Shown: positions 38,437 to 48,834, counted from the stretch's first letter. The stretch: 64,000 bases of DNA from Thiorhodovibrio litoralis (GCF_033954455.1 NZ_CP121473.1:4760501-4824500); one strand, 5' to 3'. Translations and numbers: made by a program. The notes: generated by a model from the sequence alone, not told the origin.

Positions 38437-39708
38437 TTACGCGGACTCGTCGGATGCCACCATTGATTCCCCACCTTCGTAGAGGACGAATGGCGGATTC
38501 TCGCCCATGATGACCGAGCGGTCGATGGTGATTTTGCTGACGTTCTCCATCGATGGCAGATCGTACATGGTATCTAGCAAGGTCTGCTCCATGACGGTCC
38601 GCAGCCCGCGCGCGCCGGTCTTGCGTTCCATGGCTCTGGTCGCAATCGCATTCAGCGCGTCCTCGCGCAGCTCGAGATCGACGCCCTCCATCTCGAACAG
38701 GCGCTTGTATTGCTTCGACAGCGAGTGCTTGGGTTCAGTCAGGATGCGCACCAAGGCCTTTTCGTCGAGCTCCTCAAGGGTGGCCATGACCGGCAGGCGC
38801 CCAACAAACTCCGGAATCAGTCCGTAGCGAATCAGGTCCTCTGGCTCCACCGAGCTCAGCATCTGGCTCAACTGCTTGTCGTCGTCCTGGCTGTGGACCT
38901 CGGCCGAAAAACCGATGCCGCCCTTTTTCGAGCGGGTGCGAATGATGCGATCGAGCCCGGCGAAAGCACCGCCAACAATAAACAGAATGTTAGATGTATC
39001 GACCTGCAGGAACTCCTGCTGTGGGTGCTTGCGCCCGCCTTGGGGCGGCACCGAGGCGACCGTGCCTTCGATCAGCTTGAGCAGGGCCTGCTGGACGCCC
39101 TCGCCCGAGACATCGCGGGTAATCGACGGGTTATCCGCCTTGCGCGAGATCTTGTCGATCTCATCGATGTACACGATACCGGTTTGCGCCTTCTCGACAT
39201 CATAGTCGCACTTCTGCAACAGCTTCTGGATGATGTTCTCGACGTCCTCACCGACATAGCCCGCTTCGGTCAGGGTGGTCGCATCGGCGATGGTGAAGGG
39301 CACATTGAGCAGGCGGGCCAGGGTTTCCGCCAGCAGCGTCTTGCCGGAGCCGGTCGGGCCAATCAGCAAGATGTTGCTCTTGGCGATTTCGACCTCGTCC
39401 TTGCCGCCGGAGAGCTCCATGCGCTTGTAGTGGTTGTAGACGGCCACCGAGAGCACCTTCTTGGCGTGCTCCTGCCCGATAACATACTGATCGAGGCTGT
39501 CATTGATCTCGCGCGGCCTTGGCAGCTTGCTGGTTGCCTCACCCGCGGTCTCCTGCATCTCCTCGCGGATGATATCGTTGCACAGATCGACGCACTCGTC
39601 GCAGATGAACACCGAGGGGCCGGCAATCAACTTGCGCACCTCGTGCTGGCTCTTGCCACAGAAGGAACAATAGAGCAGTTTTCCGTCGTCGTGCTTGTTT
39701 CCGCTCAT
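38437..39708 (-). CDS. clpX: ATP-dependent Clp protease, ATPase subunit ClpX
   Basis: Unfoldase that feeds ClpP. The 423 residues have the zinc-binding domain (C14/C17 and C36/C39), Walker A GPTGSGKT (117-124), the pore-type GYVGEDVE loop, and the ClpP-docking IGF-type loop ([10 protein letters not shown]). The ATG at 39708 matches the usual N-terminus; an upstream in-frame GTG at 39741 would add 11 residues. Confidence 0.96.
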   Translation of the reverse strand: MSGNKHDDGKLLYCSFCGKSQHEVRKLIAGPSVFICDECVDLCNDIIREEMQETAGEATSKLPRPREINDSLDQYVIGQEHAKKVLSVAVYNHYKRMELSGGKDEVEIAKSNILLIGPTGSGKTLLAETLARLLNVPFTIADATTLTEAGYVGEDVENIIQKLLQKCDYDVEKAQTGIVYIDEIDKISRKADNPSITRDVSGEGVQQALLKLIEGTVASVPPQGGRKHPQQEFLQVDTSNILFIVGGAFAGLDRIIRTRSKKGGIGFSAEVHSQDDDKQLSQMLSSVEPEDLIRYGLIPEFVGRLPVMATLEELDEKALVRILTEPKHSLSKQYKRLFEMEGVDLELREDALNAIATRAMERKTGARGLRTVMEQTLLDTMYDLPSMENVSKITIDRSVIMGENPPFVLYEGGESMVASDESA

Positions 39709-39956
39709 AGCTAAAAGACCGTCTCGAACCGATGGTGCCACGGGCTTGGCCGAGCCCGCGACATGGATTCCAACGCGGCGTCCGCGCGAAGCGGGCGCGC
39801 GCCATTACATTGCAGGCGTCCCATCATAGCGACTTGCCAGCAGATTACCAAGGCGAATGCACGCACCCGCGCTACTTGCGGGATTTCTCAAACGGCTGCC
39901 TTTGGACTTCCGCAGTTGGATTTCCGCATCAGAATTGCTGGGCCAGGACCGCTGGA

Positions 39957-40601
39957 TCAGGACTTCTCGGGCGCGGCGCGCTTATCGACCACTTTGTCGA
40001 TCAGGCCGTACTCGACGGCCTCCTCGCCACCAAGGAAACGGTCGCGGTCGGTATCCTCGCCAATTTTTTCGATCGGCTGGCCGGTGTGATTCGCCAGGAT
40101 GCGGTTGAGCTGCTCGCGCAGTTTGAGGATCTCGCGGGCATGGATGTCAAAATCCGACGCCTGTCCCTGAAAACCACCCAGCGGCTGATGAATCATCATG
40201 CGCGAATGCGGCAGGCAGTACCTTTTACCCGCCGCGCCACCGGTGAGCAGCAACGCCCCCATGCTAGCTGCCTGCCCGACGCACATGGTGCTGACATCCG
40301 GGCGAACAAAGCACATGGTGTCGTAGATCGCCAGCCCTGCGGTCACGGAGCCGCCCGGGGAGTTAATGTACAAATGGATGTCCTTGTCCGGATTTTCGGA
40401 CTCCAGAAACAACATCTGGGCAACGACCAGATTGGCCGTATGGTCATCGACCGGACCGACCATGAAGATCACCCGCTCCTTGAGCAGCCGGGAGAAAATG
40501 TCGTAGGAGCGCTCACCGCGCGCGGTCTGCTCGACGACGATGGGCACCAAACCAAGGCCCTGGGGGTCCCAGGCGCCGCTTCCGCTAATAGCGCGCTCCA
40601 T
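39957..40601 (-). CDS. clpP: ATP-dependent Clp protease, proteolytic subunit ClpP
   Basis: Tetradecameric serine peptidase, 214 residues. The catalytic triad is Ser113 (GQAASMGA), His138 (SRMMIHQP) and Asp187 (TDRDRF). An N-terminal extension before [15 protein letters not shown] is expected to be a processed propeptide. It lies between tig and clpX. Confidence 0.97.
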   Translation of the reverse strand: MERAISGSGAWDPQGLGLVPIVVEQTARGERSYDIFSRLLKERVIFMVGPVDDHTANLVVAQMLFLESENPDKDIHLYINSPGGSVTAGLAIYDTMCFVRPDVSTMCVGQAASMGALLLTGGAAGKRYCLPHSRMMIHQPLGGFQGQASDFDIHAREILKLREQLNRILANHTGQPIEKIGEDTDRDRFLGGEEAVEYGLIDKVVDKRAAPEKS

Positions 40602-40705
40602 GTGGCGTTAACTCCTGCGAAGTACTCGCGTCATCATTGTGTAGGATCGACCTTGGATTGCGGCCCGTTCAGGGCCTGACGGCCAACGTCTTGCTGACTG
40701 GATGA

Positions 40706-41995
40706 TTACTGACCCGAATCGGTCAGCTCGAAGAAGGACTTGGGCTCATCCTCCACCTTGGCCTCTGCGAGCAGATGGGCGACCACCCGCTCCTCAAGCA
40801 GGGATGCCTTCACCTGAGACAGGCGTTCCGCGTCGGCCAGATAGTAGTTGATGACTTCCTGCGGCTGCTCGTAACCTGCGGCCAGATCATTGAGCTTGTT
40901 GCGCACCGCCTCATCATCGATGCTGAGCTTGTGGTGTTTGACAACCTCGTTGATCAGCAAGCCGATCGCGACCCGGCGCCGCGCGGTCTCCGCGAAGAAA
41001 GAATCCGGCAAGGGCAATGGCTGGTTGTTGACCGACTTTGCCAGCGACTGACGCAGCGCCCGCGCCTCCTGATCGATCAGCGACTGTGGCAAATCGGTCG
41101 GATTGGCCTCCATCAGCGCATCCAGCGTGCGGGTCTTGACGGCCTCATCAATGCGCTGGCGAATCTCGCGTTCCATGGTCTCGCGCAAATCCGCGCGAAA
41201 ATCCGCCATCTCGCCGTTCTCAACACCCATTTCGCGGATGAATTCCGCATCCACCTCGGGCAGTTTGGGCTCTTCGACCTTGTGAATCCGCACATCGAAG
41301 TGCGCCTGCTGCCCGGCCAGATGCGTGCCGTGATAATCATCAGGGAAAGTCAGGTCGAAGCTGCGCTCATCGCCGGCAGCGGCGCCGATCAACTCGTCCT
41401 CGAATCCGGGAATCATGCGATCGATGCCAAGCTCCAGCGCAAAATTCTCCGCCGTCCCGCCCTCAAACGGCTCCCCGCCGATGCTCCCCTGGAAAGACAT
41501 CGTGGCCTGATCGCCCTTTTGCGCACCGCGCTCAACCTCCACCCACTCACGCCGCTGCTGGCGCAGGCGCTCGATCATTTGATCGATGTCGGCATCGGTC
41601 ACCTCCGCCGCCGGGCGCTTGATCGTGCTGTCGGCGAGGGATTTCAGCTCGACGACCGGAAACACCTCAAAGCTGGCCGTGTAGGCATAGCGGTGGGCCT
41701 TCTGATCGATATCCGGCTTGATGCTCGGCATTCCGGCAGGCTGGAGCTCTTCCTGCCGCACCGCGTCAGGAAAGCTGCTTTGTACCATTTCGCCGAAGAC
41801 TTCATCGCGCACCTGATCGCCATACTGCTGGCGCAGCACCCGCACCGGCACCTTACCCGGGCGAAACCCCGGCACTCGCGCCGAGCGCGCAAAGCGCTGC
41901 AGGCGCTTGTCGATCTCCGCCTCGATATCGTCCGCAGGAAGATCCACGCGCATCTCGCGCTTCAGTCCCTCCCCAGCCTGCACAGATACTTGCAT
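40706..41995 (-). CDS. tig: Trigger factor
   Basis: Ribosome-associated chaperone with PPIase domain. The 429 residues show the ribosome-binding signature GFRPGKVP (43-50), the FKBP-like domain (about 150-245, ERGAQKGDQATMSFQGSIGGEPFEGG) and a helical C-terminal cradle. It heads the tig-clpP-clpX-lon array. Confidence 0.96.
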   Translation of the reverse strand: MQVSVQAGEGLKREMRVDLPADDIEAEIDKRLQRFARSARVPGFRPGKVPVRVLRQQYGDQVRDEVFGEMVQSSFPDAVRQEELQPAGMPSIKPDIDQKAHRYAYTASFEVFPVVELKSLADSTIKRPAAEVTDADIDQMIERLRQQRREWVEVERGAQKGDQATMSFQGSIGGEPFEGGTAENFALELGIDRMIPGFEDELIGAAAGDERSFDLTFPDDYHGTHLAGQQAHFDVRIHKVEEPKLPEVDAEFIREMGVENGEMADFRADLRETMEREIRQRIDEAVKTRTLDALMEANPTDLPQSLIDQEARALRQSLAKSVNNQPLPLPDSFFAETARRRVAIGLLINEVVKHHKLSIDDEAVRNKLNDLAAGYEQPQEVINYYLADAERLSQVKASLLEERVVAHLLAEAKVEDEPKSFFELTDSGQ

Positions 41996-42264
41996 GAATC
42001 CTTGTCTCCGTCACAGCGCCGCAATCGGGACAGCGCCCAGCGGCAGATGCAAAACCGTGAACTATAACCCGGACCCCGCTCGCGCTCCAAACGAAAACCG
42101 CCACATCCCGAAGTTAAGGATATCGATTGGTACCTTGTCCCGGTTTGCCGATACCATTCCACTGGAAAAGCAGACGTGACCAGAACAAAAACAAGCCCAT
42201 TCCATCGCGATGTCAAAACTCTGCCATGGCACACAACCGGCAAAAATTGGAGAGGACGAAAAGA

Positions 42265-42969
42265 ATGCAAAACGCTGTCGTGCTCCTCAGCGGCGGTCTC
42301 GACTCCACCACGGCGCTCGCGATCGCCAAGGCCGAGGGCTTCTCAGCCCATGCCCTGTCCTTTCGCTACGGCCAGCGGCATGCCGTCGAGTTGGAGGCAG
42401 CACAACGGGTAGCTTCCGCACTGGGAGTCATCGAGCATGTTATCGCCGACATCGACCTGCGCCGCTTTGGGGGTTCGGCGCTGACCGCCGACATCTCCGT
42501 TCCCAAAGGCCGCCCCGCCGCGACCATGGCCGCGGGCATTCCGGTCACCTATGTCCCAGCGCGCAACACCGTGTTCCTCTCGTTCGCGTTGGCCTGGGCC
42601 GAGGTGCTCGAAGCCAGTGACATTTTCATCGGCGTCAATGCGCTCGACTACTCCGGCTATCCCGACTGTCGGCCCGAGTACATCGCCGCCTATGAGCGCA
42701 TGGCCAACCTTGCGACCGCGGCTGGCGTCGAAGGACGGCAGCAGCTACGCATTCACACGCCCCTGATCGACCTGACCAAGGCCCAGATCATCCAGCGCGG
42801 TATTGCCTTGGGCATCGACTATGGCCTGACCAGCAGTTGTTACGATCCGGATGCTGACGGGCGTCCCTGCCGGCAGTGTGATTCCTGCCAACTGCGCGCG
42901 AAAGGCTTTGCCGAAGCCGGTCTCAGCGACCCGCTCCTGACTCGCCACGGACTCACTGAAGCCGCATGA
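42265..42969 (+). CDS. queC: 7-cyano-7-deazaguanine synthase QueC
   Basis: ATP-dependent enzyme converting 7-carboxy-7-deazaguanine to preQ0 in queuosine synthesis. The ATG at 42265 places the PP-loop at the N-terminus ([15 protein letters not shown]). The zinc-binding cysteines are at the C-terminus ([16 protein letters not shown]). The stop overlaps queD (ATGA), forming a queCDE operon. No preQ1-type riboswitch was recognised upstream. Confidence 0.95.
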   Translation: MQNAVVLLSGGLDSTTALAIAKAEGFSAHALSFRYGQRHAVELEAAQRVASALGVIEHVIADIDLRRFGGSALTADISVPKGRPAATMAAGIPVTYVPARNTVFLSFALAWAEVLEASDIFIGVNALDYSGYPDCRPEYIAAYERMANLATAAGVEGRQQLRIHTPLIDLTKAQIIQRGIALGIDYGLTSSCYDPDADGRPCRQCDSCQLRAKGFAEAGLSDPLLTRHGLTEAA

Positions 42970-44060
42970 ACGAGACTCTCTACCACCTCGCTGCAGCACC
43001 CTTCGAAGCAGCCCTCAAGGTGAATATCCTGCCGCCCGGGCATCGCGCCCGCCGGCTGCATGGTCACAGCTTCACCGCCCGGGTGCGCGCCGCCCTGCCT
43101 GAGGATTGGAGCGCTGATCCAGGCGGCCGCGCCGAAGCACTGGTCCAAGCCCTGCGCAAGGCGGTCAAACCACTGGATTATCGCGACCTCAACACCGAGA
43201 TTGAGATTCCGACCGACGAGAACCTGGCCCGCTATGTCCGCCGCTGCCTGGATGTTCCGGGTCTCGAGACGGTCGGCATCCAGAGCACCCGGGATCAGGG
43301 CGCCGACCTCGATGCGGACGAACAGGCTCACCTGTGGCATCGCTTTCGGTTCGAGGCGGCGCACCAATTGCCCAATGTCCCGGCTGGGCATCCTTGCGGG
43401 CGCATGCACGGGCATGGGTTCGAGGTCATCCTACATGCCATGCAGGACGTGCACGGTCAGGACATGGGAATCGACTTCGACGCCCTTGCCGCGCTTTGGG
43501 CTCCTTGCCAAGAGCAGCTGCATTACGCCTGCCTGAACGATCTGCCGGGGCTGGAAAATCCGACCAGCGAGTTGATCGCCCAGTGGCTTTGGCAGCGGCT
43601 GAAACCGGACCTGCCGACGCTATCCTGGGTGACCGTCTACGAGACCGCGACCGCCGGCTGCCATTTCGATGGCACCCACTATCGCATCTGGAAGGAACTG
43701 CGCTTCGAAAGCGCCTTGCAGCTGCGCCATGCGCCCAACGGCGATCCGAGACGCCGCTTGCATGGTCACAGTTACCTGCTGCGTCTGCACCTCAGCGCAC
43801 CATTGGATGAGGTGCTGGGCTGGACGGTCGACTACGGAGACGTCAAGGCGCTGTTCAAGCCGGTCTATGAGCAGCTCGATCACCATCGCCTGGATACCCT
43901 GCCAGGACTGGCTGATGCCGATCCAGGGAATCTAGTCCATTGGATTCGCGCCCAGGCCGGCGAACGATTGCCCCAACTCGATCGCATCGATCTGCATCAC
44001 ACGCCCGGCTGCGGCGCAAGCCTGTGCTGGGGGCCGCTCGGTCCGGCCTTGCCCTCGTGA
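42966..44060 (+). CDS. Triple-domain QueD-family protein (6-carboxytetrahydropterin synthase fusion)
   Basis: QueD makes 6-carboxy-5,6,7,8-tetrahydropterin for queuosine; classical proteins are ~120 residues with one T-fold domain. This 364-residue chain holds three tandem domains: about 5-110, 122-235 and 240-355, each with an HGH zinc motif (32-34, 148-150, 266-268). Only domain 2 keeps the other active-site residues: FEAAH (His133), the catalytic Cys144 before MHGH, His186 and Glu226 (VYET). Domain 1 has Leu17 instead of the first His and no Cys; domain 3 has Leu251 and Arg in those places. It overlaps queC and queE by 4 bp. Queuosine function follows from context. Confidence 0.85.
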   Translation: MNETLYHLAAAPFEAALKVNILPPGHRARRLHGHSFTARVRAALPEDWSADPGGRAEALVQALRKAVKPLDYRDLNTEIEIPTDENLARYVRRCLDVPGLETVGIQSTRDQGADLDADEQAHLWHRFRFEAAHQLPNVPAGHPCGRMHGHGFEVILHAMQDVHGQDMGIDFDALAALWAPCQEQLHYACLNDLPGLENPTSELIAQWLWQRLKPDLPTLSWVTVYETATAGCHFDGTHYRIWKELRFESALQLRHAPNGDPRRRLHGHSYLLRLHLSAPLDEVLGWTVDYGDVKALFKPVYEQLDHHRLDTLPGLADADPGNLVHWIRAQAGERLPQLDRIDLHHTPGCGASLCWGPLGPALPS

Positions 44061-44695
44061 GCTACAGCGTCCACGAGATTTTCCATACCCTGCAGGGCGA
44101 GGGGGCGCAGAGCGGACGGGCAGCAGTGTTCTGCCGCTTCGCCGGCTGTAACCTTTGGTCCGGTCGTGAAGTGGATCGCCGCACCGCGGTCTGCCGCTTC
44201 TGCGACACGGAATTCCGCGGCACCGTGGGACCCAACGGCGGGCGATTTGATGACGCCAACAGCCTGGCCGAGCGCATCGGCTCCTTCTGGCCGCAGGATG
44301 CCGATTCGGCACACCGCTTCGTCGTCTGCACCGGCGGCGAACCCCTGCTGCAACTCGACGCCCCCTTGATCGACGCATTGCATGCACAGGGCTTCGCGGT
44401 AGCGGTGGAGACCAATGGCACCCAGCCCGCACCAGCCGGGATCGACTGGCTGTGCGTCAGCCCGAAATCGACTGCGCTGCTCGAGCTAACAACCGGGAAT
44501 GAGCTGAAACTGGTTTTTCCTCAGCCGGACGCCCCGCCCGAGCGGTTCGCAGACCTCGACTTCGAGCACTTCTTCCTGCAACCGATGGACGGGCCGGAGC
44601 GAGAGGCCAACACCGTGCAGGCCATTGCCTATTGCAAGGCCCATCCCCGCTGGCGTCTCAGTCTGCAAACGCATAAATGGTTGGGGATTCCTTGA
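44057..44695 (+). CDS. queE: 7-carboxy-7-deazaguanine synthase QueE (radical SAM)
   Basis: Radical SAM ring-contraction enzyme of queuosine synthesis. The GTG start at 44057 overlaps the queD stop (GTGA) and yields [20 protein letters not shown], the normal family N-terminus; 212 residues. The cluster-binding cysteines are in a CX14CX2C arrangement (GCNLW...AVCRFCDTEF), the Burkholderia-type QueE variant rather than the common CX3CX2C. GGEP (TGGEPLLQ) and the C-terminal SLQTHKWLGIP are present. Confidence 0.94.
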   Translation: MSYSVHEIFHTLQGEGAQSGRAAVFCRFAGCNLWSGREVDRRTAVCRFCDTEFRGTVGPNGGRFDDANSLAERIGSFWPQDADSAHRFVVCTGGEPLLQLDAPLIDALHAQGFAVAVETNGTQPAPAGIDWLCVSPKSTALLELTTGNELKLVFPQPDAPPERFADLDFEHFFLQPMDGPEREANTVQAIAYCKAHPRWRLSLQTHKWLGIP

Positions 44696-44871
44696 ACCGG
44701 GAGCCGGGGAACCACCTGCCCCAGATTCCCATGCGTAATACCGAGGCCAGGACGCATTGGTCGCGATTGAGACAGCGGACACGAGCGACGGGCAACGGCC
44801 AAGAAAGGCGGTCAACCGGATTGGAGACCGCCGAATTCTGCGAATGCATTCTACGAAATGTTCCTGGGGGC

Positions 44872-45246
44872 TCCGCCAGGCAACCTGACCGAGACCAGCA
44901 GACCACCCAACGCGGCGCGCCCAAACCCGAGCGTGCCGCCATAGGCCTCCACCACGTCGGACACGATGGCCAGCCCGAGCCCGGTGCCAGCCTGGCGTTC
45001 GTGGAGTCGCGGGCCGCGCTCGCCGAGTCGCGACCAGTGCGCGGGCGCAACACCGGGGCCGTCGTCCGCGATCTGAATCACGACCTGTGTGTCCGCTGAA
45101 GTCGATACCTTGATATCGCCCCCTTCGCCGGCCCATTTCGCGGGGTTCTCCAGCAGATTGCCGGGCAGTTCGAGCAGATCCCCGGCCAACGCCGGATGGC
45201 CGGCCTGACGCAAGCGCGCCGGAGCAACGCCCGCGACAGTTGTCAA
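44872..45246 (-). pseudogene. Decayed 3' fragment of a histidine kinase gene
   Basis: Encodes only the ATPase part of a sensor kinase (GNLLENPAKWAGEGGDIKVS, IADDGPGVAPAHW, GTGLGLAIVSDVVEAYGG). It is a close copy of the intact kinase gene at 57870-59279, in the same orientation. About 210 bp corresponding to 58190-58405 are deleted, so RLRQAGHPALA joins directly to GDLLELPGN, and the sensor, membrane and phospho-His parts are missing. It marks one edge of the accessory island. Confidence 0.85.
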
Positions 45247-45393
45247 GCCAGTCAGCTGCTAACTGTTGATCAGGCAAGCGGTGCACGATACTCTCCGATC
45301 ACATGCCCGGTTAGGCTCCAAGTCGAGGTGCTTACTTTGAATGTCCTGCCCGCTACCCATCGCCGTCAAATCCATGATTGGTCGGTTCTCAGC

Positions 45394-47565
45394 ATGAAAG
45401 CCCTCTTACCCCTCCTGACCGCCCTATTGATTGCAGCAATGCTTTCTAGCGCAGCGGCATCAGAATCTTCATCCAAGGGACAGACGATCCTGATCATGGA
45501 CTCGTCCGGCTCGATGTGGGGCAGGATTGGCAACCGCACCAAGATCGAGATTGCCCGCGAAACTGCAGCCGAGCTCGTCAGAAACCGCCCTGCCGAGATC
45601 GAAATGGGCTTCATGGCCTATGGCCACCGCCGCAAGGGTGACTGCGACGACATTGAACTGATGGTCCCGCCCAGCAGCGAGACCACGGGTGGACTCCTCG
45701 TCGCAATTGAGCAAATGGTGCCGAAGGGCAGCACTCCGATCTACAAGTCAGTGATGCAGGCCGCTGAATCACTTCATTACACCGAGCAGCCTGCCTCGGT
45801 GATCCTCGTCAGCGACGGTATCGAGACTTGCGACGGGGACCTCGCCGCCCTTGGCAAGCTGCTCGCCGAGCAGGGTATCGACTTCAAGACCCATATCATC
45901 GGCTTCGCCATGAAGGATGCCGATACCGTCCAGCTCAGAGAACTCGCCACCGCGACGGGAGGTACCTACGCCGATGCCGGCGACGCCGCCTCGCTTGCCA
46001 GCGCGCTCCGAGCCGCCGTGACCGTCGCGGTCAAGTCACCGACCACGCTCACCCTGGTTCCGATCGGAGATGACGGGAAATCGGTGCTGCGCAGCGGCGT
46101 TTCCTTCGCGCTCTACAACGACAAGGCCGATGAGACACCGGTCGCTACCGGCACCGGCGGCCAGTTCGACACCGAGCTCGAGCCGGGCAGCTACCTCGCC
46201 ACTGCTACTTTCGGCGGACGCACCCTCGAGGCGCCAATTACCGCCGCGGAAGGCCGCACCACCAACCACAGGTTCACCTTCACCGCCCCGGTGCTGACCC
46301 TCCAAGCAGTCCTCGAGGAAGGCGGCGAGCCACTCACCGATGGCGTCAGCTGGGGTGTCTTCGGCCCGCCAAACGCCGAGGGCAAGCGCCAGCAGGTCGC
46401 CTTCTCCTATGACGCCACCGCCAAGCTCCGCATCGGCCCCGGCGACTACCAAATCGTCGCCCGCCGCGGCAGCGCGCAGGTGTCCAAGGACATCAGCTTT
46501 GGCGAGGAGCCATTGACTGTATCAATGGTCTTTGGGGCCGGCACCCTGACCGCCACCGCGGCGCTTAGCAAGGACGCTGAGGCGATCTCAAGCGGGCTCT
46601 CATGGGGTGTCTTGGGCGACCCTGACAACGAGGGTAAGCGCCCCCAGATCGCTTTCTCCTATGATGCCCAGCCAACCTGGACCCTGCCTGCCGGCTCGTA
46701 TCTCCTGAAAGTCAACAAGGGAAGCTCGTCGGTCGGCGAGCAGGTCGAGATCACCGCGGGCGAGCAGACCCGCCACCAGATCATCATGGGCAGCGGTACC
46801 GTCGTCGCCAACGCGATCATGAGCGCCGGCATCGAGCCGGTCACCGGCAGCGGACTCTCCTGGGGCGTCTTTGGTGAGCCCGATGCTGAAGGTAAACGCC
46901 CACAGGTCGCCTTCTCTTACGACGCCGCGCCGCGCTTCACCCTGCTCGCCGGCGACTACAGCGTGAAGGTCACTCGCGACAGCGCGACCGCCAGCCAGGA
47001 CGTCTCGGTCGCCCCCGGAGAAACGCAGGACCTCACCCTCAACCTCAACGCTGCCATCCTTGAGGGCTCGATCGTGATGACAGAGGGCGGCGAGGTATTC
47101 AACGGCAACGGACTGAGCTGGGGGGTTTTCGGACCGCCGAACGCCGAGGGCAAACGCCCCCAGGTTGCCTACTCCTACAATGCCCAGCCCCGCTTTTCCC
47201 TGCCGGTCGGCCGCTATCTCCTGCGCGTGACGCGCGGCAATGCCAGTGTCGATCAAGACATCGTGGTGGAAGCGGGGAAGTTCAACAGCGTTGTCATCAA
47301 CATGAACGCCGGCCTGATCAAGGTCACCCTGGTCGACAGCAAAGGCACGCCGATCGCCAGCAAGCCAAGCTGGAGCGTGTTAGGGCCTCCGGACGCCGAG
47401 GGTAAACGCCAGCAAATCGGTTATTCATATGACAAGGAGCCGACTTTCGTCCTGCCTGCTGGCAAGTGGATGATTCGAGCGCGGTTCGACGGCAAGTCGG
47501 TCGAGGCCGAAGTCGAGGTCACTCCTGGCCGCCTCACTGAGTTCACGCTTAAGGCCGAGCAGTGA
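45394..47565 (+). CDS. Secreted VWA-domain protein with five ~86-residue C-terminal repeats
   Basis: Predicted exported protein of 723 residues. The ATG at 45394 gives a signal peptide (1-23). A von Willebrand A domain follows (about 29-215) with a complete MIDAS start DSSGS (36-40) and a later SDGIETC. The rest is beta-rich: one divergent unit (about 230-310), then five repeats starting near residues 317, 401, 487, 573 and 659, each with the core (L)SWGVFGPP.AEGKRPQVAFSYDA and ending in GDY..KV.R....V.QDV. The repeats resemble no domain I can name. It is single-gene; a surface or periplasmic binding role is inferred. Confidence 0.85.
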   Translation: MKALLPLLTALLIAAMLSSAAASESSSKGQTILIMDSSGSMWGRIGNRTKIEIARETAAELVRNRPAEIEMGFMAYGHRRKGDCDDIELMVPPSSETTGGLLVAIEQMVPKGSTPIYKSVMQAAESLHYTEQPASVILVSDGIETCDGDLAALGKLLAEQGIDFKTHIIGFAMKDADTVQLRELATATGGTYADAGDAASLASALRAAVTVAVKSPTTLTLVPIGDDGKSVLRSGVSFALYNDKADETPVATGTGGQFDTELEPGSYLATATFGGRTLEAPITAAEGRTTNHRFTFTAPVLTLQAVLEEGGEPLTDGVSWGVFGPPNAEGKRQQVAFSYDATAKLRIGPGDYQIVARRGSAQVSKDISFGEEPLTVSMVFGAGTLTATAALSKDAEAISSGLSWGVLGDPDNEGKRPQIAFSYDAQPTWTLPAGSYLLKVNKGSSSVGEQVEITAGEQTRHQIIMGSGTVVANAIMSAGIEPVTGSGLSWGVFGEPDAEGKRPQVAFSYDAAPRFTLLAGDYSVKVTRDSATASQDVSVAPGETQDLTLNLNAAILEGSIVMTEGGEVFNGNGLSWGVFGPPNAEGKRPQVAYSYNAQPRFSLPVGRYLLRVTRGNASVDQDIVVEAGKFNSVVINMNAGLIKVTLVDSKGTPIASKPSWSVLGPPDAEGKRQQIGYSYDKEPTFVLPAGKWMIRARFDGKSVEAEVEVTPGRLTEFTLKAEQ

Positions 47566-47712
47566 AGAAGTAGCCGCGGCCGCCGCACAAGAACCGGCCC
47601 ATGACGGCAATCCCAGCGCTGGACCGTAATCTGCCTCAAGCGCTGCTCCGCGCCTGTTTTCGGTCGACCGAGATGGTCACTCACACCCAGGGCATCGTGA
47701 ATGGCTCGCATC

Positions 47713-48285
47713 CTAGCGAGCTTGCAGATGCTCAAGCACCCGCTTTGCCAGTGTCTTGGCATTGGTCAGCTGGTCGGCCTCGGCGGTGGCGCTGGCAGAG
47801 AGGATGAAATGGTATGGTCCCTGGAAGACCGCCAACTGGCCGATAGAGGTGCCGAAATCCTGCCATCCGGCGCGCTCCCCAATACCTTCGACTGGCGCCA
47901 AGGCGCCTTTGCTCCCCAGCTCGGCAATCAGCCCTGCCTCATAGTCGGCATAGGCCTGCGGAGCCCCCTCTGAACCATGGTGGGGCCTGAGCAAAAGACC
48001 CGCCGAACGGGTTTGGCTCCCAGCCTCTTCGCTGTAGTTGCACGTGGCGACCCAGAAATCGCCTTTCCCACTGCTGCGTGTCTGTGGCTCGCCTACCGCG
48101 GTCCCGAGAACTGTCTCCACGTCCGCTTCGGTCAGCAGGGTGCAGGCGTCGATTGCGCCAGCGGAGGCCACTGCGGCTGTCTTGTCGCCGCAACCGGCAG
48201 CGAGCAGGCAGGTTGCGACGATCAAGGTCGCCAGCGACAGTCCGCCGAAAGATGGGTGGGGGTACGAATGCTGGCGTGTCGCCAT
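47713..48285 (-). CDS. Predicted lipoprotein (DUF3558-like)
   Basis: 190 residues. The start at 48285 gives a lipoprotein signal with lipobox LLAAGC. The mature part begins with DACTLLTEADVETVLG, a wording seen in DUF3558-type lipoproteins, has two more cysteines and ends in a helix. Function unknown. It is encoded divergently from the creD remnant, and the two putative starts nearly coincide. Confidence 0.6.
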   Translation of the reverse strand: MATRQHSYPHPSFGGLSLATLIVATCLLAAGCGDKTAAVASAGAIDACTLLTEADVETVLGTAVGEPQTRSSGKGDFWVATCNYSEEAGSQTRSAGLLLRPHHGSEGAPQAYADYEAGLIAELGSKGALAPVEGIGERAGWQDFGTSIGQLAVFQGPYHFILSASATAEADQLTNAKTLAKRVLEHLQAR

Positions 48286-48834
48286 GGTTGCGCTACTTAG
48301 GGCATTGTTGTCCTGGGAAAGGTATATCGTACAGCGATCCGGGGAGCTAGAGACAACGCACCGAAAATCGGGGCTGGGGATCATTCTCGCGCTCACGCTG
48401 GGGCTGATGGTCCCGCTCGGCATGGTCAGCCAACTCATTCATGAACGCGCCGCGCGCCAAGATGCCGTGGTCAATGAAATCGCCGCCAGTTCCGCCGGGG
48501 CGCAGCGGCTGATCGGCCCCATTCTGGTTTTGCCCTACCAGGAGGAGTACGCAGAGGACTACTGGGAGAAGGAAACCATCGACGGCGAGCTCAAGCGCGT
48601 GCGCCGCACCCGGCAGGTTCGCCTTCGCGCATTCACTGGAGCCAACCCTATCTGAGTCTTGGCCTGTCCGACACCCTACTGCTCGCCGTGCTCTTCGCCG
48701 CACTCCATGGGCTACTGATGTCAGAGGAAGCCGCGATCTTGATGGGCTCACTGCTGATGTTTGGCCTGGTGACACTGACCATGGTCCTGACCCGTCGGCT
48801 TGACTGGTATGCGCTGGAGAAAGGCGTCGCTTGA
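48284..48834 (+). pseudogene. creD: creD pseudogene with internal deletion
   Basis: CreD is a ~450-residue inner-membrane envelope protein. Here its N-terminal part (KSGLGIILALTLGLMVPLGMVSQLIHERAARQDAV, GPILVLPYQEEY) runs to a stop near 48653. The C-terminal part (GLSDTLLLAVLFAALHGLLMSEEAAILMGS, LTRRLDWYALEKG) follows in another frame up to 48834. More than 250 central residues are missing, so no working protein is expected. Confidence 0.8.

Noticed and set aside
36146-38482. Two long plus-strand open frames (315 and 435 codons) opposite lon
   Set aside because: Both are fully antisense to lon, whose motifs are complete; the products look like mirror-frame noise.
40775-42067. 430-codon plus-strand open frame opposite tig
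   Set aside because: Antisense to trigger factor, which carries all family motifs; no plausible start signal or domain.
42000-42264. preQ1 riboswitch before queC
   Set aside because: Looked for because of the queuosine genes, but no preQ1 aptamer-like stem with an A-rich tail was recognisable.
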